Source of the DNA: CAYOHP01 sp964403795 [NCBI: uncultured bacterium] | Lineage (GTDB): Bacteria > Muiribacteriota > UBA6191 > CAZXTJ01 | Assembly (NCBI GenBank): GCA_964403795.1 | Contig: CAYOHP010000142.1 | Span: 1-16,490 of the forward strand | Direction of reading: 5' to 3' | DNA: 16,490 nt | Shown: positions 1 to 7,307 of the stretch, piece after piece | Numbering within the stretch: the first letter of the stretch is position 1 | Layout: each line of letters begins with the position of its first letter | Made by a program: the position numbers and the translations under genes | The notes under the pieces: model-generated | Databases searched by the model: none | Told to the model about the DNA's origin: nothing | The model's input: only the letters and a program-made list of their open reading frames with translations

Positions 1-489
1 CCCCAGATCGACGAGCTGGTGATGAGCCAGCCGGCCCAGAAGATGGCGAGTTCCCCCGAGGTGGACTTCAGCGCCCTGGCCGACAACGCCTTCGAGGGCT
101 TCGGGCCCAGCTCGGGCGAGGTCGACTTCTCCAGCCTGTCCTCGGTCGGAGACCCGGTGGCCGGAGGCCAGAACCCCTTCGAGAGCATGTCGCTCGCCGA
201 CTTCAGCGCCGCCGACCTGGGTGGGGCCACGGGTGAGGTCGACTTCTCGGCCATCGCCGACGGCGCCAGCCTGGAGGGGCTCGAGAACTCGATGGACTTC
301 AGCGGCCTGTCCTCGCTCGAGTTCATCCCGCCGCCCGAGGCCCGGGGAGGGGGCGGACCCTCCAAGGACGGGTTCGACCTGGGCGGCGGCGGGACCGATA
401 TCTACGACCTCGATGGCGACGCCCTCGCCTCGGGCGACGAGGAGCTGCTCAAGGCCAGCCTCCTCAACTACAAGCCGCCCAAGCGCTGA
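1..489 (+). CDS. C-terminal tail of an unrecognised protein with repeated VDFS motifs (5' partial)
   Basis: The reading frame is open from the first base of the window and ends at TGA 487-489. It is therefore most likely the 3' end of a longer gene, although GTG 19 or ATG 22 could serve as starts. I do not recognise the family. The visible part is acidic and low in complexity. It is built from degenerate repeats around [VM]DFS: EVDFSALAD, GEVDFSSLS, ADFSAADL, GEVDFSAIAD and MDFSGLSSL, at residues 14-22, 34-41, 60-67, 72-81 and 92-100 counted from GTG 19. A Gly-rich stretch and a basic end (NYKPPKR) follow. It has no membrane segment and no catalytic motif. Such acidic repeated short motifs can be docking sites or disordered tails, which is inference. 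The next gene on the strand starts 152 bases later, after a region of inverted repeats. Confidence 0.7.
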   Translation, partial: PQIDELVMSQPAQKMASSPEVDFSALADNAFEGFGPSSGEVDFSSLSSVGDPVAGGQNPFESMSLADFSAADLGGATGEVDFSAIADGASLEGLENSMDFSGLSSLEFIPPPEARGGGGPSKDGFDLGGGGTDIYDLDGDALASGDEELLKASLLNYKPPKR

Positions 490-521
490 GCCCCTGGGTC
501 CTGGGGGCACTCCCGGGTCCT

Positions 522-596
522 GTCGGGACGTGATCGACCGCTTTCGTCCCGACAATTGTCAGGTTTCGGGCGCGACCTGCCGATGGGTCTCCTGAC
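522..596. repeat. Chain of inverted repeats between the VDFS-tail gene and the SLH gene
   Basis: Three perfect inverted repeats follow one another. GTCGGGACG (522-530) pairs with CGTCCCGAC (545-553) across a 14-base loop. GACAATTGTC (551-560) is a 10-bp palindrome sharing three bases with that right arm. GTCAGG (558-563) pairs with CCTGAC (591-596). The first could terminate the upstream gene, but no T-run follows it. The short palindrome looks more like a protein-binding site. This is the only notable structure in the 152-base gap. Confidence 0.45.
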
Positions 597-641
597 GGGG
601 CGGAGCCGTGTCCGACCCCCCCTTCGGGAGGAGCCAGAGCC

Positions 642-1814
642 GTGAACAGGAATTGGATCGCCGGCTGCCTGGGAGCCACGGGACTGGCTCTGATCGGGTA
701 TGCGAGTTTCTCCGAGCCCACGCCCCGGAGCTTTGGCCCGGACCTCGCGCTTCTGGAGACCAATCCGGAAGACGTGGAAGGCGAAACCCCCCTGTTCGCG
801 CCTCCGGCGGCCGACGCGGTCGCGGGCTTCGCCATGCCTGCCGCCGGCGGCGGGTTGGGCGGGGCGCCCACCCTCGCCGGGGCACCCCGGATCGACGCTC
901 CCGCGGGCGAGGTCGGACTCTTCGACTCCATCCCGGCATCCCACTGGCTCGTGGAGGCGCTCGAGAAGGTCTATCCCGGCGGGATCTCGCGCCTCGATCG
1001 GGGCGAGGTCCCCGGCCCCATCACCCGTTACGAGCTGGCTGTGGTCCTGGCCCGGGCCTTCGAGGCGTACCGGTCCCAGGGCGGGGCCGGCCGGACCGAT
1101 CCGGAACTCCTCGAGAAGCTCGGGAACGAGCTCCGGGGCGAGCTCGGGATCCTGGGCGTCGAGATGGCGGGCCTGACCCGCCGGGTGGGCGAGGTGGCCG
1201 GCCGGGTGTCCGACCTCGAGACCGGTGCCGGGACCCAGGTCCGCCGGACCGAGGAGCTGGTCAAGCAGGTCGAGGAACTCTCCCGCAAGCTGAAGCAGGA
1301 GGAGGAAGGCCGGCTCCTGCTGGCGAGTCGGGTCGAGGAACTCTCCGGGAAGGGCGATCGCCTCGAGGAGCGGACCAAGGCCCAGAGCGAGGTCCTCTCC
1401 CGGCTGGTCGTCAAGGTGGCGGTCGCCGATGCCGGCGGCCGGACGCCCGGATCCCCCGCCGACGGGGAGGCCGTCAAGCAGCTCGGGGAACGGGTTGCCA
1501 AGCTCGAGGCAGCCGGGACCGGGGGCGAGGGCGCGGCCCAGTTCGCCGACCGGATCCAGCGCCTGGAGCGCCTGATGATCAAGGTCTACCGGGAGCGGTC
1601 CGAGGCCGGTGGCCAGACCGTCGACGAGGGGCGGCTCGAGAACCTGCGACGCGGCATGGAGGAGCTGTCCCGGAAGGTCGAGGGCTATCGCCGGGACGCC
1701 GCCAACGGGGCCCGGGTCGACACGGCCGCCCTGGACGGGGTCAAGAACCTGATGAAGGGCTTCCTGGGCGACTTCGAGGCCCGCCTGCGCAAGGTCGAGT
1801 CCGCCCGGTTCTGA
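642..1814 (+). CDS. Exported SLH-domain coiled-coil protein, probable envelope tether
   Basis: A 390-residue protein starting at GTG 642, with GGGAGGAG at 626-633 placed eight bases upstream. Residues 1-22 form a hydrophobic export signal. Residues 25-90 are a Pro/Ala/Gly-rich linker. Residues 94-143 read as one SLH domain (FDSIPASHWLVEALEKV, then GGISRLDRG, then ITRYELAVVLARAFEAY). From about residue 150 to the end it is almost all charged heptad-type sequence, a long coiled coil. SLH domains bind peptidoglycan-linked polymers, and SLH plus coiled coil occurs in outer-membrane tethers such as Thermotoga Omp-alpha and cyanobacterial or Selenomonas porins. No porin barrel or C-terminal membrane anchor is seen here, so tethering is inference. 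IAGC at residues 6-9 is too close to the N-terminus to be a lipobox. Confidence 0.85.
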   Translation: MNRNWIAGCLGATGLALIGYASFSEPTPRSFGPDLALLETNPEDVEGETPLFAPPAADAVAGFAMPAAGGGLGGAPTLAGAPRIDAPAGEVGLFDSIPASHWLVEALEKVYPGGISRLDRGEVPGPITRYELAVVLARAFEAYRSQGGAGRTDPELLEKLGNELRGELGILGVEMAGLTRRVGEVAGRVSDLETGAGTQVRRTEELVKQVEELSRKLKQEEEGRLLLASRVEELSGKGDRLEERTKAQSEVLSRLVVKVAVADAGGRTPGSPADGEAVKQLGERVAKLEAAGTGGEGAAQFADRIQRLERLMIKVYRERSEAGGQTVDEGRLENLRRGMEELSRKVEGYRRDAANGARVDTAALDGVKNLMKGFLGDFEARLRKVESARF

Positions 1815-1862
1815 CCGGGCACCACCTCGCTGGTTCCGGTCGAGACGCCCCTGGGAGTCGCC

Positions 1863-1887
1863 CGCGACGACCCGGGGCGTCGTCGCG
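1863..1887. terminator. Terminator-like hairpin after the SLH gene
   Basis: CGCGACGAC (1863-1871) and GTCGTCGCG (1879-1887) form a perfect 9-bp GC-rich stem with a 7-base loop, 49 bases after the stop codon. No T-run follows, so this is a terminator-like or 3'-end-stabilising structure rather than a classical intrinsic terminator. The rest of the 265-base gap before the rhodanese gene shows no convincing gene. Confidence 0.45.
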
Positions 1888-2026
1888 TCCGGGGCCAGGG
1901 CGCGGCGGAGGGCGAACCCTGGGCCACCTGGTGGGGTTCCCGTGTCCCACCCGGAGCCTGTGTCCCCACCGGGGATGGCGCCGGGTGAGCCGACCGGACG
2001 GAGGGGAACCTCGGTCCTTGGGGGAC

Positions 2027-2032
2027 TAGACT
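2027..2032 (+). promoter_or_regulatory. Possible -10 element for the rhodanese gene
   Basis: TAGACT matches the TATAAT consensus at four of six positions and lies 47 bases before the start codon. I see no good -35 element at the expected distance, so this is weak. Confidence 0.2.
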
Positions 2033-2079
2033 GTCGGGAGCCCGGTGGTGCCCGGATGCACCCCGGCAGGAGGGCTCCC

Positions 2080-2514
2080 ATGGCATTCCGACGCGTCCCC
2101 CCGGGCGAGGCCCTGGAACTGGTCCGCGACCATGGCTATCGGCTGGTCGATGTCCGCTCGGTACCCGAGTTCACGGCGGGTCACCCGGCGGGGGCCTGGA
2201 ACATCCCGCTCATGCACCGGGACCAGGCCACCGGTCAGATGCGGCCCAACACCCGCTTCGTCGACGAGGTGAAGCTCGCCTTCACGCCCGGGGACAAGCT
2301 GGTCTTGACCTGCCTGTCGGGAGGCAGGAGCGCCCGGGCCGCGGCCCTGCTCCAGGAGGCCGGGTTTCCCGAGATCGTCGACCAGCGGGCCGGCTGGGGA
2401 GGCGAGCGGGATGCCTCGGGACGGGTGCTCACGCCCGGCTGGCAGGATGCCGGCCTCCCGGTCGAGGGCGGAGATGGAGGGGAGCGGGGCTGGGCCGCGA
2501 TCACCCGGAAGTAG
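2080..2514 (+). CDS. Single-domain rhodanese-like sulfurtransferase
   Basis: A 144-residue protein. ATG 2080 is chosen because AGGAGG (2068-2073) lies six bases before it; the same frame is open upstream to 1942, but that segment is not rhodanese-like. The fold signature is complete: LVDVRSVPEF (residues 22-31), GHPAGAWNIPL (34-44), and the active-site loop CLSGGRS with catalytic Cys78. The sequence then continues into ALLQEAGFPEIVDQRAGWGG. Rhodaneses carry sulfane sulfur as a Cys persulfide, and single-domain forms serve thiosulfate or persulfide transfer. There is no signal peptide, so it is probably cytoplasmic. It converges with the secretin gene, whose stop lies 30 bases away, and no partner gene suggests a specific pathway. 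Confidence 0.93.
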   Translation: MAFRRVPPGEALELVRDHGYRLVDVRSVPEFTAGHPAGAWNIPLMHRDQATGQMRPNTRFVDEVKLAFTPGDKLVLTCLSGGRSARAAALLQEAGFPEIVDQRAGWGGERDASGRVLTPGWQDAGLPVEGGDGGERGWAAITRK

Positions 2515-2539
2515 CCGGCGTGATCGCTTCGCCCCGGCT
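2513..2539. terminator. Weak bidirectional stem between convergent genes
   Basis: AGCCGGCG (2513-2520) can pair with CGCC (2530-2533) and GGCT (2536-2539) across a 9-base loop, leaving a two-base CC bulge. It fills the 30-base gap between the rhodanese and secretin stop codons. There is no T-run on either side, so a terminator role is tentative. Confidence 0.25.
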
Positions 2540-2544
2540 CCCGG

Positions 2545-4650
2545 TCACCCGCTGGGGGGCAGCAGGGCTCCCAGTTCCTCCATCAGGCCCTTCCACTCGT
2601 CGCCCTCCCCCTCGGCCGGGGCCGAGGCGGAGGACCGACCGGGAACCGGGGTGGCGGCGGGCGTGGACGTCGGCCGGGGGGCGGGCTTGTCCGCTGCCGG
2701 CTTGGAGCCGGAGCTCCCGTCGGGAGGGGTGAGGGGCTCGCCGTAGAGGTCGGAGAAGTCGGCCTTGGGGCCGGTCTCGACCGTGACCCTGGGGGTGTTC
2801 CCGGGCGCAGCCTCGGGAGGCGCGGCCTCGTCCTTGGGGCGGGCGAAGTCCCGCTGGTACACGACCTGGCCCTGGGCATCGTAGACCACCTTGGTGCGGG
2901 AGTCCTTGCCGTCCACCCAGCGGGTGAGGGTGGTCTTGGTCTGGGGCTTGATCGTCTCCTGGGAGTAGCCGGCGGTGTCGATCGGCTTGCCGGGCGGGAG
3001 GAGTTCGGCCTCGGCCTTGGGGAGCACGGGGTTGTAGTCCAGGATGTAGGGCGTCAGCAGGATGACCAGTTCGCTCCCGACCTTCTGGCGCTGGTTCCGC
3101 CGGAACAGGCTCTTCAAGAGCGGGATCTGGCCCAGGATCGGGATCGGGGTCCGGTCGTAGCTGACGGTCCGGTTGATGAAGCCGCCCATGATGACGGTCT
3201 CGCCGTCCCGCATGCGCAGGCGGCTGTTGGTGTTCCGGGTGGTGCGGTCGACGCCGAAGTCGTTGATCGTGATGATCGCCTCGTCGGAGACGTCGAGTTC
3301 GAGGGACACCGTTCCGTCGTTGTGGATGGTCGGAGTGACGTTCAAGGTGACGCCGATCGGGACCTCCTGGGTGTTGAAGGTCGTCTGCTGGGTGGTCTGC
3401 GTCTGGTTGGCCGAGAACTGGGCGGTCTGGACCCGGACGTTGCGGATCTGGCCGATGTTGATGGTGGCCGACTCGCCGTCGATGACGCGCACCTTGGGGT
3501 TGGCGATGGTGTTGCCGCCCTGCTTCTGCAGCAGGTAGCTCAGCTGGGTCGAGGAGGTGCTGGTACCGGCGATCGCGTTGCGGAGGCGATCGAGATTCCA
3601 GAGCCGGTCCAGGGTGGTCACCGTGAGCGAGGAGTCGATCAGCTGGAGTCCGAGGTCGCGGGCGACGGTCTGGGAGACCTCCATGATCGAGGCGTCGATG
3701 AGGGCCTGCTTGCGGCCGATGTCGATGTTCCGGATCAGGTCCCTGAGGAGCTGAACGTCCTCCGGGGTCTCGAAGACGATCAGGGTACGCCCGTCCTCCG
3801 AGAAGACCATCTCGTCGGTGTTGAGCCGGTCCCCGATCTCCTGCGGGAGGTTGCCGATGGCGCCCTGGATGTCCGAGAGTTCGATGTGGCTCACCGGGAT
3901 CCGGGCCGTGATCTTGCGGGTCTTGGCGTCGAGGAGCGCGATCACGTGGTCGAGCAGCCTGAGGTTGTCGGCGGTGTCGACGGCCAGCAGCGTGTTGTTC
4001 CGGTCGTCGCGGATCAGCCGGTCCGGGAGCAGCACCGTGTTCAGGTTCTGGTTGTCCCGGATGAAGTTGAGCACGTTCTCCGGAGTGGTGTAGGTGAGGC
4101 GGTAGAGCTTCTCCTGGCGGACGCCGAAGGTCGAGCGGGAGTTCGCCTCGACCACGATCAGGGTCGACTCGTTGAAGCGCAGGGCCTTCAGGTTGTTGAG
4201 CTGCAGCACCAGGTCGAAGACCTCGCCCAGGGTCATGTCGGCGAGGAAGATGTCGACGGGGCGATCCAGGCCGGTGCGGGCTGCCAGCACGATGTTCATG
4301 CCCAGGAGCTCCGGGCGCGACATCAGGATCAGGAAGGCCTCGACCGTGAGTCCGGAGAGTTCGATCGGCTCGGCGAATCGCTGGCCGGCCTTCTCGGGGG
4401 GCAGGATCGGCAGGGTCGAGATCATCCGCTCGATGTCCGAGCCGTTGGTGGAGGTGCCGGCGATCTTGACGATCGGGGCGGTCCGGGAAGGACCGGTCGG
4501 ATCGGCACCTGGAACCGGTGCCGGGATGCCCTGGGCAAGGACGCCCGGGCCACCGGCCAGGCAGAGGACCAGTGCCATCGGAAGTCCCCGGGAGCGCCGG
4601 GAACCGGGCCCTCGATCCTCGGTCTGAAGCGGATGCCGCGGGATGGACAT
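2545..4650 (-). CDS. Outer-membrane secretin, type II secretion/type IV pilus class
   Basis: A 701-residue protein from ATG 4650, with GGAGG four bases upstream. Residues 1-40 form a signal peptide with a basic region and then LPMALVLCLAGG, ending near VLAQ. Residues 97-170 resemble the STN/N0 domain, and 180-243 and 247-312 two ring-building N domains. Residues 313-540 are the secretin channel core, with VPIGVTLNVTPTIHNDGTV, GETVIMGGFI, PILGQIPLLKSLFRR and ELVILLTPYIL. Secretins form the outer-membrane gate for pili or secreted proteins. The 160-residue C-terminal extension is Pro/Ala/Lys-rich and ends in a short helix (EWKGLMEELGALL), which could be a pilotin-binding S-domain (inference). 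No other pilus or type II genes are in the window, so the machine it serves is unknown. It is divergent from the FHA-GAF-sigma54 activator. Confidence 0.93.
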   Translation of the reverse strand: MSIPRHPLQTEDRGPGSRRSRGLPMALVLCLAGGPGVLAQGIPAPVPGADPTGPSRTAPIVKIAGTSTNGSDIERMISTLPILPPEKAGQRFAEPIELSGLTVEAFLILMSRPELLGMNIVLAARTGLDRPVDIFLADMTLGEVFDLVLQLNNLKALRFNESTLIVVEANSRSTFGVRQEKLYRLTYTTPENVLNFIRDNQNLNTVLLPDRLIRDDRNNTLLAVDTADNLRLLDHVIALLDAKTRKITARIPVSHIELSDIQGAIGNLPQEIGDRLNTDEMVFSEDGRTLIVFETPEDVQLLRDLIRNIDIGRKQALIDASIMEVSQTVARDLGLQLIDSSLTVTTLDRLWNLDRLRNAIAGTSTSSTQLSYLLQKQGGNTIANPKVRVIDGESATINIGQIRNVRVQTAQFSANQTQTTQQTTFNTQEVPIGVTLNVTPTIHNDGTVSLELDVSDEAIITINDFGVDRTTRNTNSRLRMRDGETVIMGGFINRTVSYDRTPIPILGQIPLLKSLFRRNQRQKVGSELVILLTPYILDYNPVLPKAEAELLPPGKPIDTAGYSQETIKPQTKTTLTRWVDGKDSRTKVVYDAQGQVVYQRDFARPKDEAAPPEAAPGNTPRVTVETGPKADFSDLYGEPLTPPDGSSGSKPAADKPAPRPTSTPAATPVPGRSSASAPAEGEGDEWKGLMEELGALLPPSG

Positions 4651-4669
4651 GGAACCTCCGTACTCGCCA

Positions 4670-4700
4670 TCGACATCCCGGCGAGCGCTCCTGATACCCT
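4670..4700 (+). promoter_or_regulatory. Candidate promoter giving a leaderless activator transcript
   Basis: TCGACA (4670-4675) resembles a -35 element and TGATACCCT (4692-4700) an extended -10 (TGN plus TANNNT), with 19 bases between. If TACCCT is the -10, the predicted +1 falls exactly on ATG 4707. There is no Shine-Dalgarno sequence before that ATG, which fits. On the other strand TATCAG (4696-4691) could serve the secretin, so the two -10 boxes may overlap. Confidence 0.4.
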
Positions 4701-4706
4701 GGTCGC

Positions 4707-6554
4707 ATGAGGGCCGAGGAGCTGGCCGTCCTCAGGGACGGCAGGATCGAGCGGATCGTCGACCTGCCTACCCACCCCTTCGTGGTGGGACGAGGTCGGG
4801 ATGCCGACCTGGTGCTCGACGAGGCCGGAGTCTCCCGATCCCACGTCCGCCTGGTCCCCGACCCCGAGGGTTGGAACTTCGAGGATGCCGGCAGCACCAA
4901 CGGGGTCCGCCTGAACGGCCGGACCGTCCAGGGCGGCCAGCTGGGGAGGACCGACTGGCTGGAGGTGGGACCGTTCCGCCTCCAGCTGCTGCCCCCCAGG
5001 GCCGGCGGTGGCCTCCGGGAGCCGGGCGCCGTGGAGGAGTTGTTCCTGGCGACGGCTCGGATCGGGTCCACCGGGGATCCCGACGCGCTGCTCGCCTCGA
5101 TGCTCGAGTCCGCCATGCGCATCTTCCAGGCGGAACGAGGCATGGTGCTCCTGGAGGGCGCCGAGGGCCGATTCGAGCCGGCCATCGTCCGGTCCATCGA
5201 TCTCGGTGCCGAGGAGGGGAGGACCAGCCAGACGGTAGCCGGGGAGGCCGCCCGACGCGGGGTGCCGCTCCTGATCGCCGACTCGCACGGGTCCGGGGAC
5301 TTCGCCCATGCGCCCTCGATCGAGGCCAGCGCCGCCCGCTCGATCCTGGCCGCGCCGATGCGCCAGGGCGATGTCGTACTGGGTGTCGTCTACCTGGACG
5401 GTCCGGCGGTGCGCAGGGTCTACACCGATCGCGACCTGGACCTGCTCTCGACCTTCGCCCTGCACGTGGCGGGAGCCTGGCGAGGGCGCACCGAGGCGCT
5501 GCGCATGGAGGCGAGGGCCCAGGGCTTCTCCCGGCTGGCGCGGAGCGCGGCCCGGAGCGAGGGGAAGGACCCCGAGGGGCTGGCGGCCGCGTCGCCCGCC
5601 ATGCGGCGCCTGGTGGAGGCCGTCCGGGCGGTGGCCCGACGCGATACCACCGCCCTCCTGCTCGGCGAGTCCGGCACCGGGAAGGAACTGCTGGCCCGGG
5701 CCATCCATGACCTCTCTCCCCGCCGGGATGCCCCCTTCGTGCCGGTGAATTGCATGGCCCTGGTGGCGGACCTGGCGGCGTCGGAACTGTTCGGCCACGA
5801 GCGGGGCGCCTTCACCGGGGCCGAGGCGGCGCGGGAGGGACGGTTCGAACTCGCCGATGGGGGGACACTCTTCCTCGACGAGGTCGGGGAACTCTCCCTC
5901 GAGATGCAGGTCCGTCTGCTCAGGGTGCTCCAGGAGCGGGTCGTGGAGAGGGTCGGCAGCACCCGGAGTCGCAAGATCGATGTCCGGGTGGTGGCGGCCA
6001 CCAATCGGGACATGAAGGCGGCGGTGCGGGAAGGCCGGTTCCGCGAGGACCTCTGGTACCGCTTGAACGTCTTCCCGCTCGAGGTGCCCCGCCTGCGCGA
6101 TCGTCCCGAGGACATCCCCCTCCTCGTCGAGCAGTTCGTGGCCCACTTCCGGGTCGAGTTCGGCCGTGCCCTCGAGGGTCCCGACCCTTCCACCCTGGAA
6201 CTGCTGGTGGCCTACCCCTGGCCGGGGAACGTCCGGGAGCTCCGCAACGTGATCGAGCGGGCTTTCGTGCTCGAGCCGGGGGAGAGGATCACCCGGGCAA
6301 GTCTCCCGCTCGAGGTACGCGGGCCGGAGGATCGGGTACCGGTCCCCGGCGGTGAGCTCTCGCTGGGCGGGCTTCCCCGCGATTACCACCGGGCCAAGGA
6401 TGCCTTCGACCTGGCCTTCCTGAAGCGGGCCCTGGCGGCCCACGGCGGCAACATGACGGCGGCCGCCGACGAGGCGGGGATCCCCCGGAAGACCATCTAC
6501 CGCAAGCTCAAGGGCTTCGGGATCTCGGTCGAGGACGCGCTCCGGGAGGAGTGA
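4707..6554 (+). CDS. FHA-GAF-AAA+-Fis sigma54-dependent transcriptional activator
   Basis: A 615-residue regulator. Residues 22-95 are an FHA domain (GRGRDADLVL, SRSHVRL, NGVRLNG), which reads phosphothreonine. Residues 107-265 are a GAF sensor domain. Residues 290-535 are the sigma54-interacting AAA+ domain: Walker A GESGTGKE (320-327), the GAFTGA loop (367-372) that contacts sigma54, Walker B GGTLFLDE (385-392), ATNRD (431-435) and REDLWYRLN (446-454). Residues 560-610 are a Fis-type DNA-binding helix-turn-helix (NMTAAADEAGIPRKTIYRKL). All key residues are intact, so it should remodel sigma54 polymerase. Replacement of a response-regulator receiver by FHA suggests control by Ser/Thr kinases, of which three are encoded nearby; the pairing is inference. 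It diverges from the secretin gene and its stop abuts the stop of the next, convergent gene with no base between. Confidence 0.95.
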   Translation: MRAEELAVLRDGRIERIVDLPTHPFVVGRGRDADLVLDEAGVSRSHVRLVPDPEGWNFEDAGSTNGVRLNGRTVQGGQLGRTDWLEVGPFRLQLLPPRAGGGLREPGAVEELFLATARIGSTGDPDALLASMLESAMRIFQAERGMVLLEGAEGRFEPAIVRSIDLGAEEGRTSQTVAGEAARRGVPLLIADSHGSGDFAHAPSIEASAARSILAAPMRQGDVVLGVVYLDGPAVRRVYTDRDLDLLSTFALHVAGAWRGRTEALRMEARAQGFSRLARSAARSEGKDPEGLAAASPAMRRLVEAVRAVARRDTTALLLGESGTGKELLARAIHDLSPRRDAPFVPVNCMALVADLAASELFGHERGAFTGAEAAREGRFELADGGTLFLDEVGELSLEMQVRLLRVLQERVVERVGSTRSRKIDVRVVAATNRDMKAAVREGRFREDLWYRLNVFPLEVPRLRDRPEDIPLLVEQFVAHFRVEFGRALEGPDPSTLELLVAYPWPGNVRELRNVIERAFVLEPGERITRASLPLEVRGPEDRVPVPGGELSLGGLPRDYHRAKDAFDLAFLKRALAAHGGNMTAAADEAGIPRKTIYRKLKGFGISVEDALREE

Positions 6555-7307
6555 TCAGGCCGGGGGCGGAGCGCCGTCCTCGCCGGCCCCTCCGTCCGGA
6601 CCCTCACCCGTAGGCCCACCTTCGCCCCCGGCTCCCTCGTCGGAGTCGAGGTCGACGGCGTACTTCTGGTGGACGACGAGCTCGAAGTAGCCGCGGGGTC
6701 CGATCCGTTCGGTGATCGGCAGGGCTTCGATGGCATTGGCGGAGAGCAGCGTGTTCTCGAGCTGGAGCTGGCCGGCGAAGTCGCGCAGGGCGGACAGCGC
6801 CTGGACGCCCGGCCGCGCATAGATCTCCTGCATCTCGCGCAGCGAGAACCCGAGCTTCCCGAAGACCTCCTTCATCTTCTCGGGATTGCCGGAGAAACGT
6901 CCGGCCTCTTCGGGAGTCGGCTCCATCTCGAACCATTCCCGGTGGAGGTCCCACATGTCCGAGACGTACTCGGCTTCCAGCTTCCCCTCGTCGTAGTACT
7001 GGTAGCCCCAGGCCTCCTCGGGCTCTCCCCAGGTCAGGATCACCTTGGCCGGCACGAACTCGCTGATCCGCTTGGCGAGTTCCTCCTGGGCGAAGAAGCC
7101 GTTGTCGGTGAACGAGATCCAGCCCTTGTGGACGTGGGAGAGGTAGAAGCGGAGCAGCGGGGCGCCTTCCGCCGGCTGGTCGGTGGGACGGGCCGCGAAC
7201 CACCCGTAGGGACGGACCGAGCGCTCGATGGCATCGACCACATAGTCCCGGTTGGTGGTCAGGACGTGATAGCTGTGGACGCTGCCGATCGGCTCGTTGT
7301 CGCTCAT
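6555..7307 (-). CDS. Unrecognised 250-residue protein coupled to a Ser/Thr kinase
   Basis: ATG 7307 is fixed by the ATGA overlap with the upstream kinase stop and by AAGGAC just before it. I do not recognise the family. There is no signal peptide and no membrane segment, so it is probably cytoplasmic. Residues 10-115 look like a compact alpha/beta domain rich in aromatics: YGWFAARP, LLRFYLSHVHKGWISFTDNGF, then KVILTWGEPEEAWGYQYYDEGKLEAEY. The pattern of a GW[IT]S strand, a helix and a YxxY-DEGKL hairpin recurs in uncharacterised bacterial proteins as I recall them, but I cannot name one. Residues 130-200 are helical. Residues 223-250 are a Gly/Glu/Pro-rich acidic tail, probably disordered. 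Co-translation with the kinase suggests a substrate or adaptor (inference). Confidence 0.85.
   Translation of the reverse strand: MSDNEPIGSVHSYHVLTTNRDYVVDAIERSVRPYGWFAARPTDQPAEGAPLLRFYLSHVHKGWISFTDNGFFAQEELAKRISEFVPAKVILTWGEPEEAWGYQYYDEGKLEAEYVSDMWDLHREWFEMEPTPEEAGRFSGNPEKMKEVFGKLGFSLREMQEIYARPGVQALSALRDFAGQLQLENTLLSANAIEALPITERIGPRGYFELVVHQKYAVDLDSDEGAGGEGGPTGEGPDGGAGEDGAPPPA

Noticed and set aside
556-561. TTGTCA as a -35 element for the SLH gene
   Set aside because: No plausible -10 element lies 16-19 bases downstream; the bases are better explained by the GACAATTGTC palindrome.
657-668. Lipobox IAGC making the SLH protein a lipoprotein
   Set aside because: The Cys is residue 9, leaving no room for a hydrophobic signal core before it; the hydrophobic stretch comes after.
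1942-2079. N-terminal extension of the rhodanese to 1942
   Set aside because: No domain resemblance in those 46 residues, and a strong ribosome site sits before ATG 2080.
468-2081. A 537-residue minus-strand frame antisense to the SLH gene
   Set aside because: Low-complexity Pro/Gly/Leu product typical of an antisense shadow; the plus-strand gene has a signal peptide, SLH domain and coiled coil.
4651-4706. A sigma54 -24/-12 promoter for the secretin
   Set aside because: A TGGC occurs on the minus strand, but no GC dinucleotide follows at the required spacing and TTGCA is absent.
3322-4710. A 462-residue plus-strand frame antisense to the secretin
   Set aside because: It mirrors the secretin codons in GC-rich DNA and has no recognisable domain or ribosome site.
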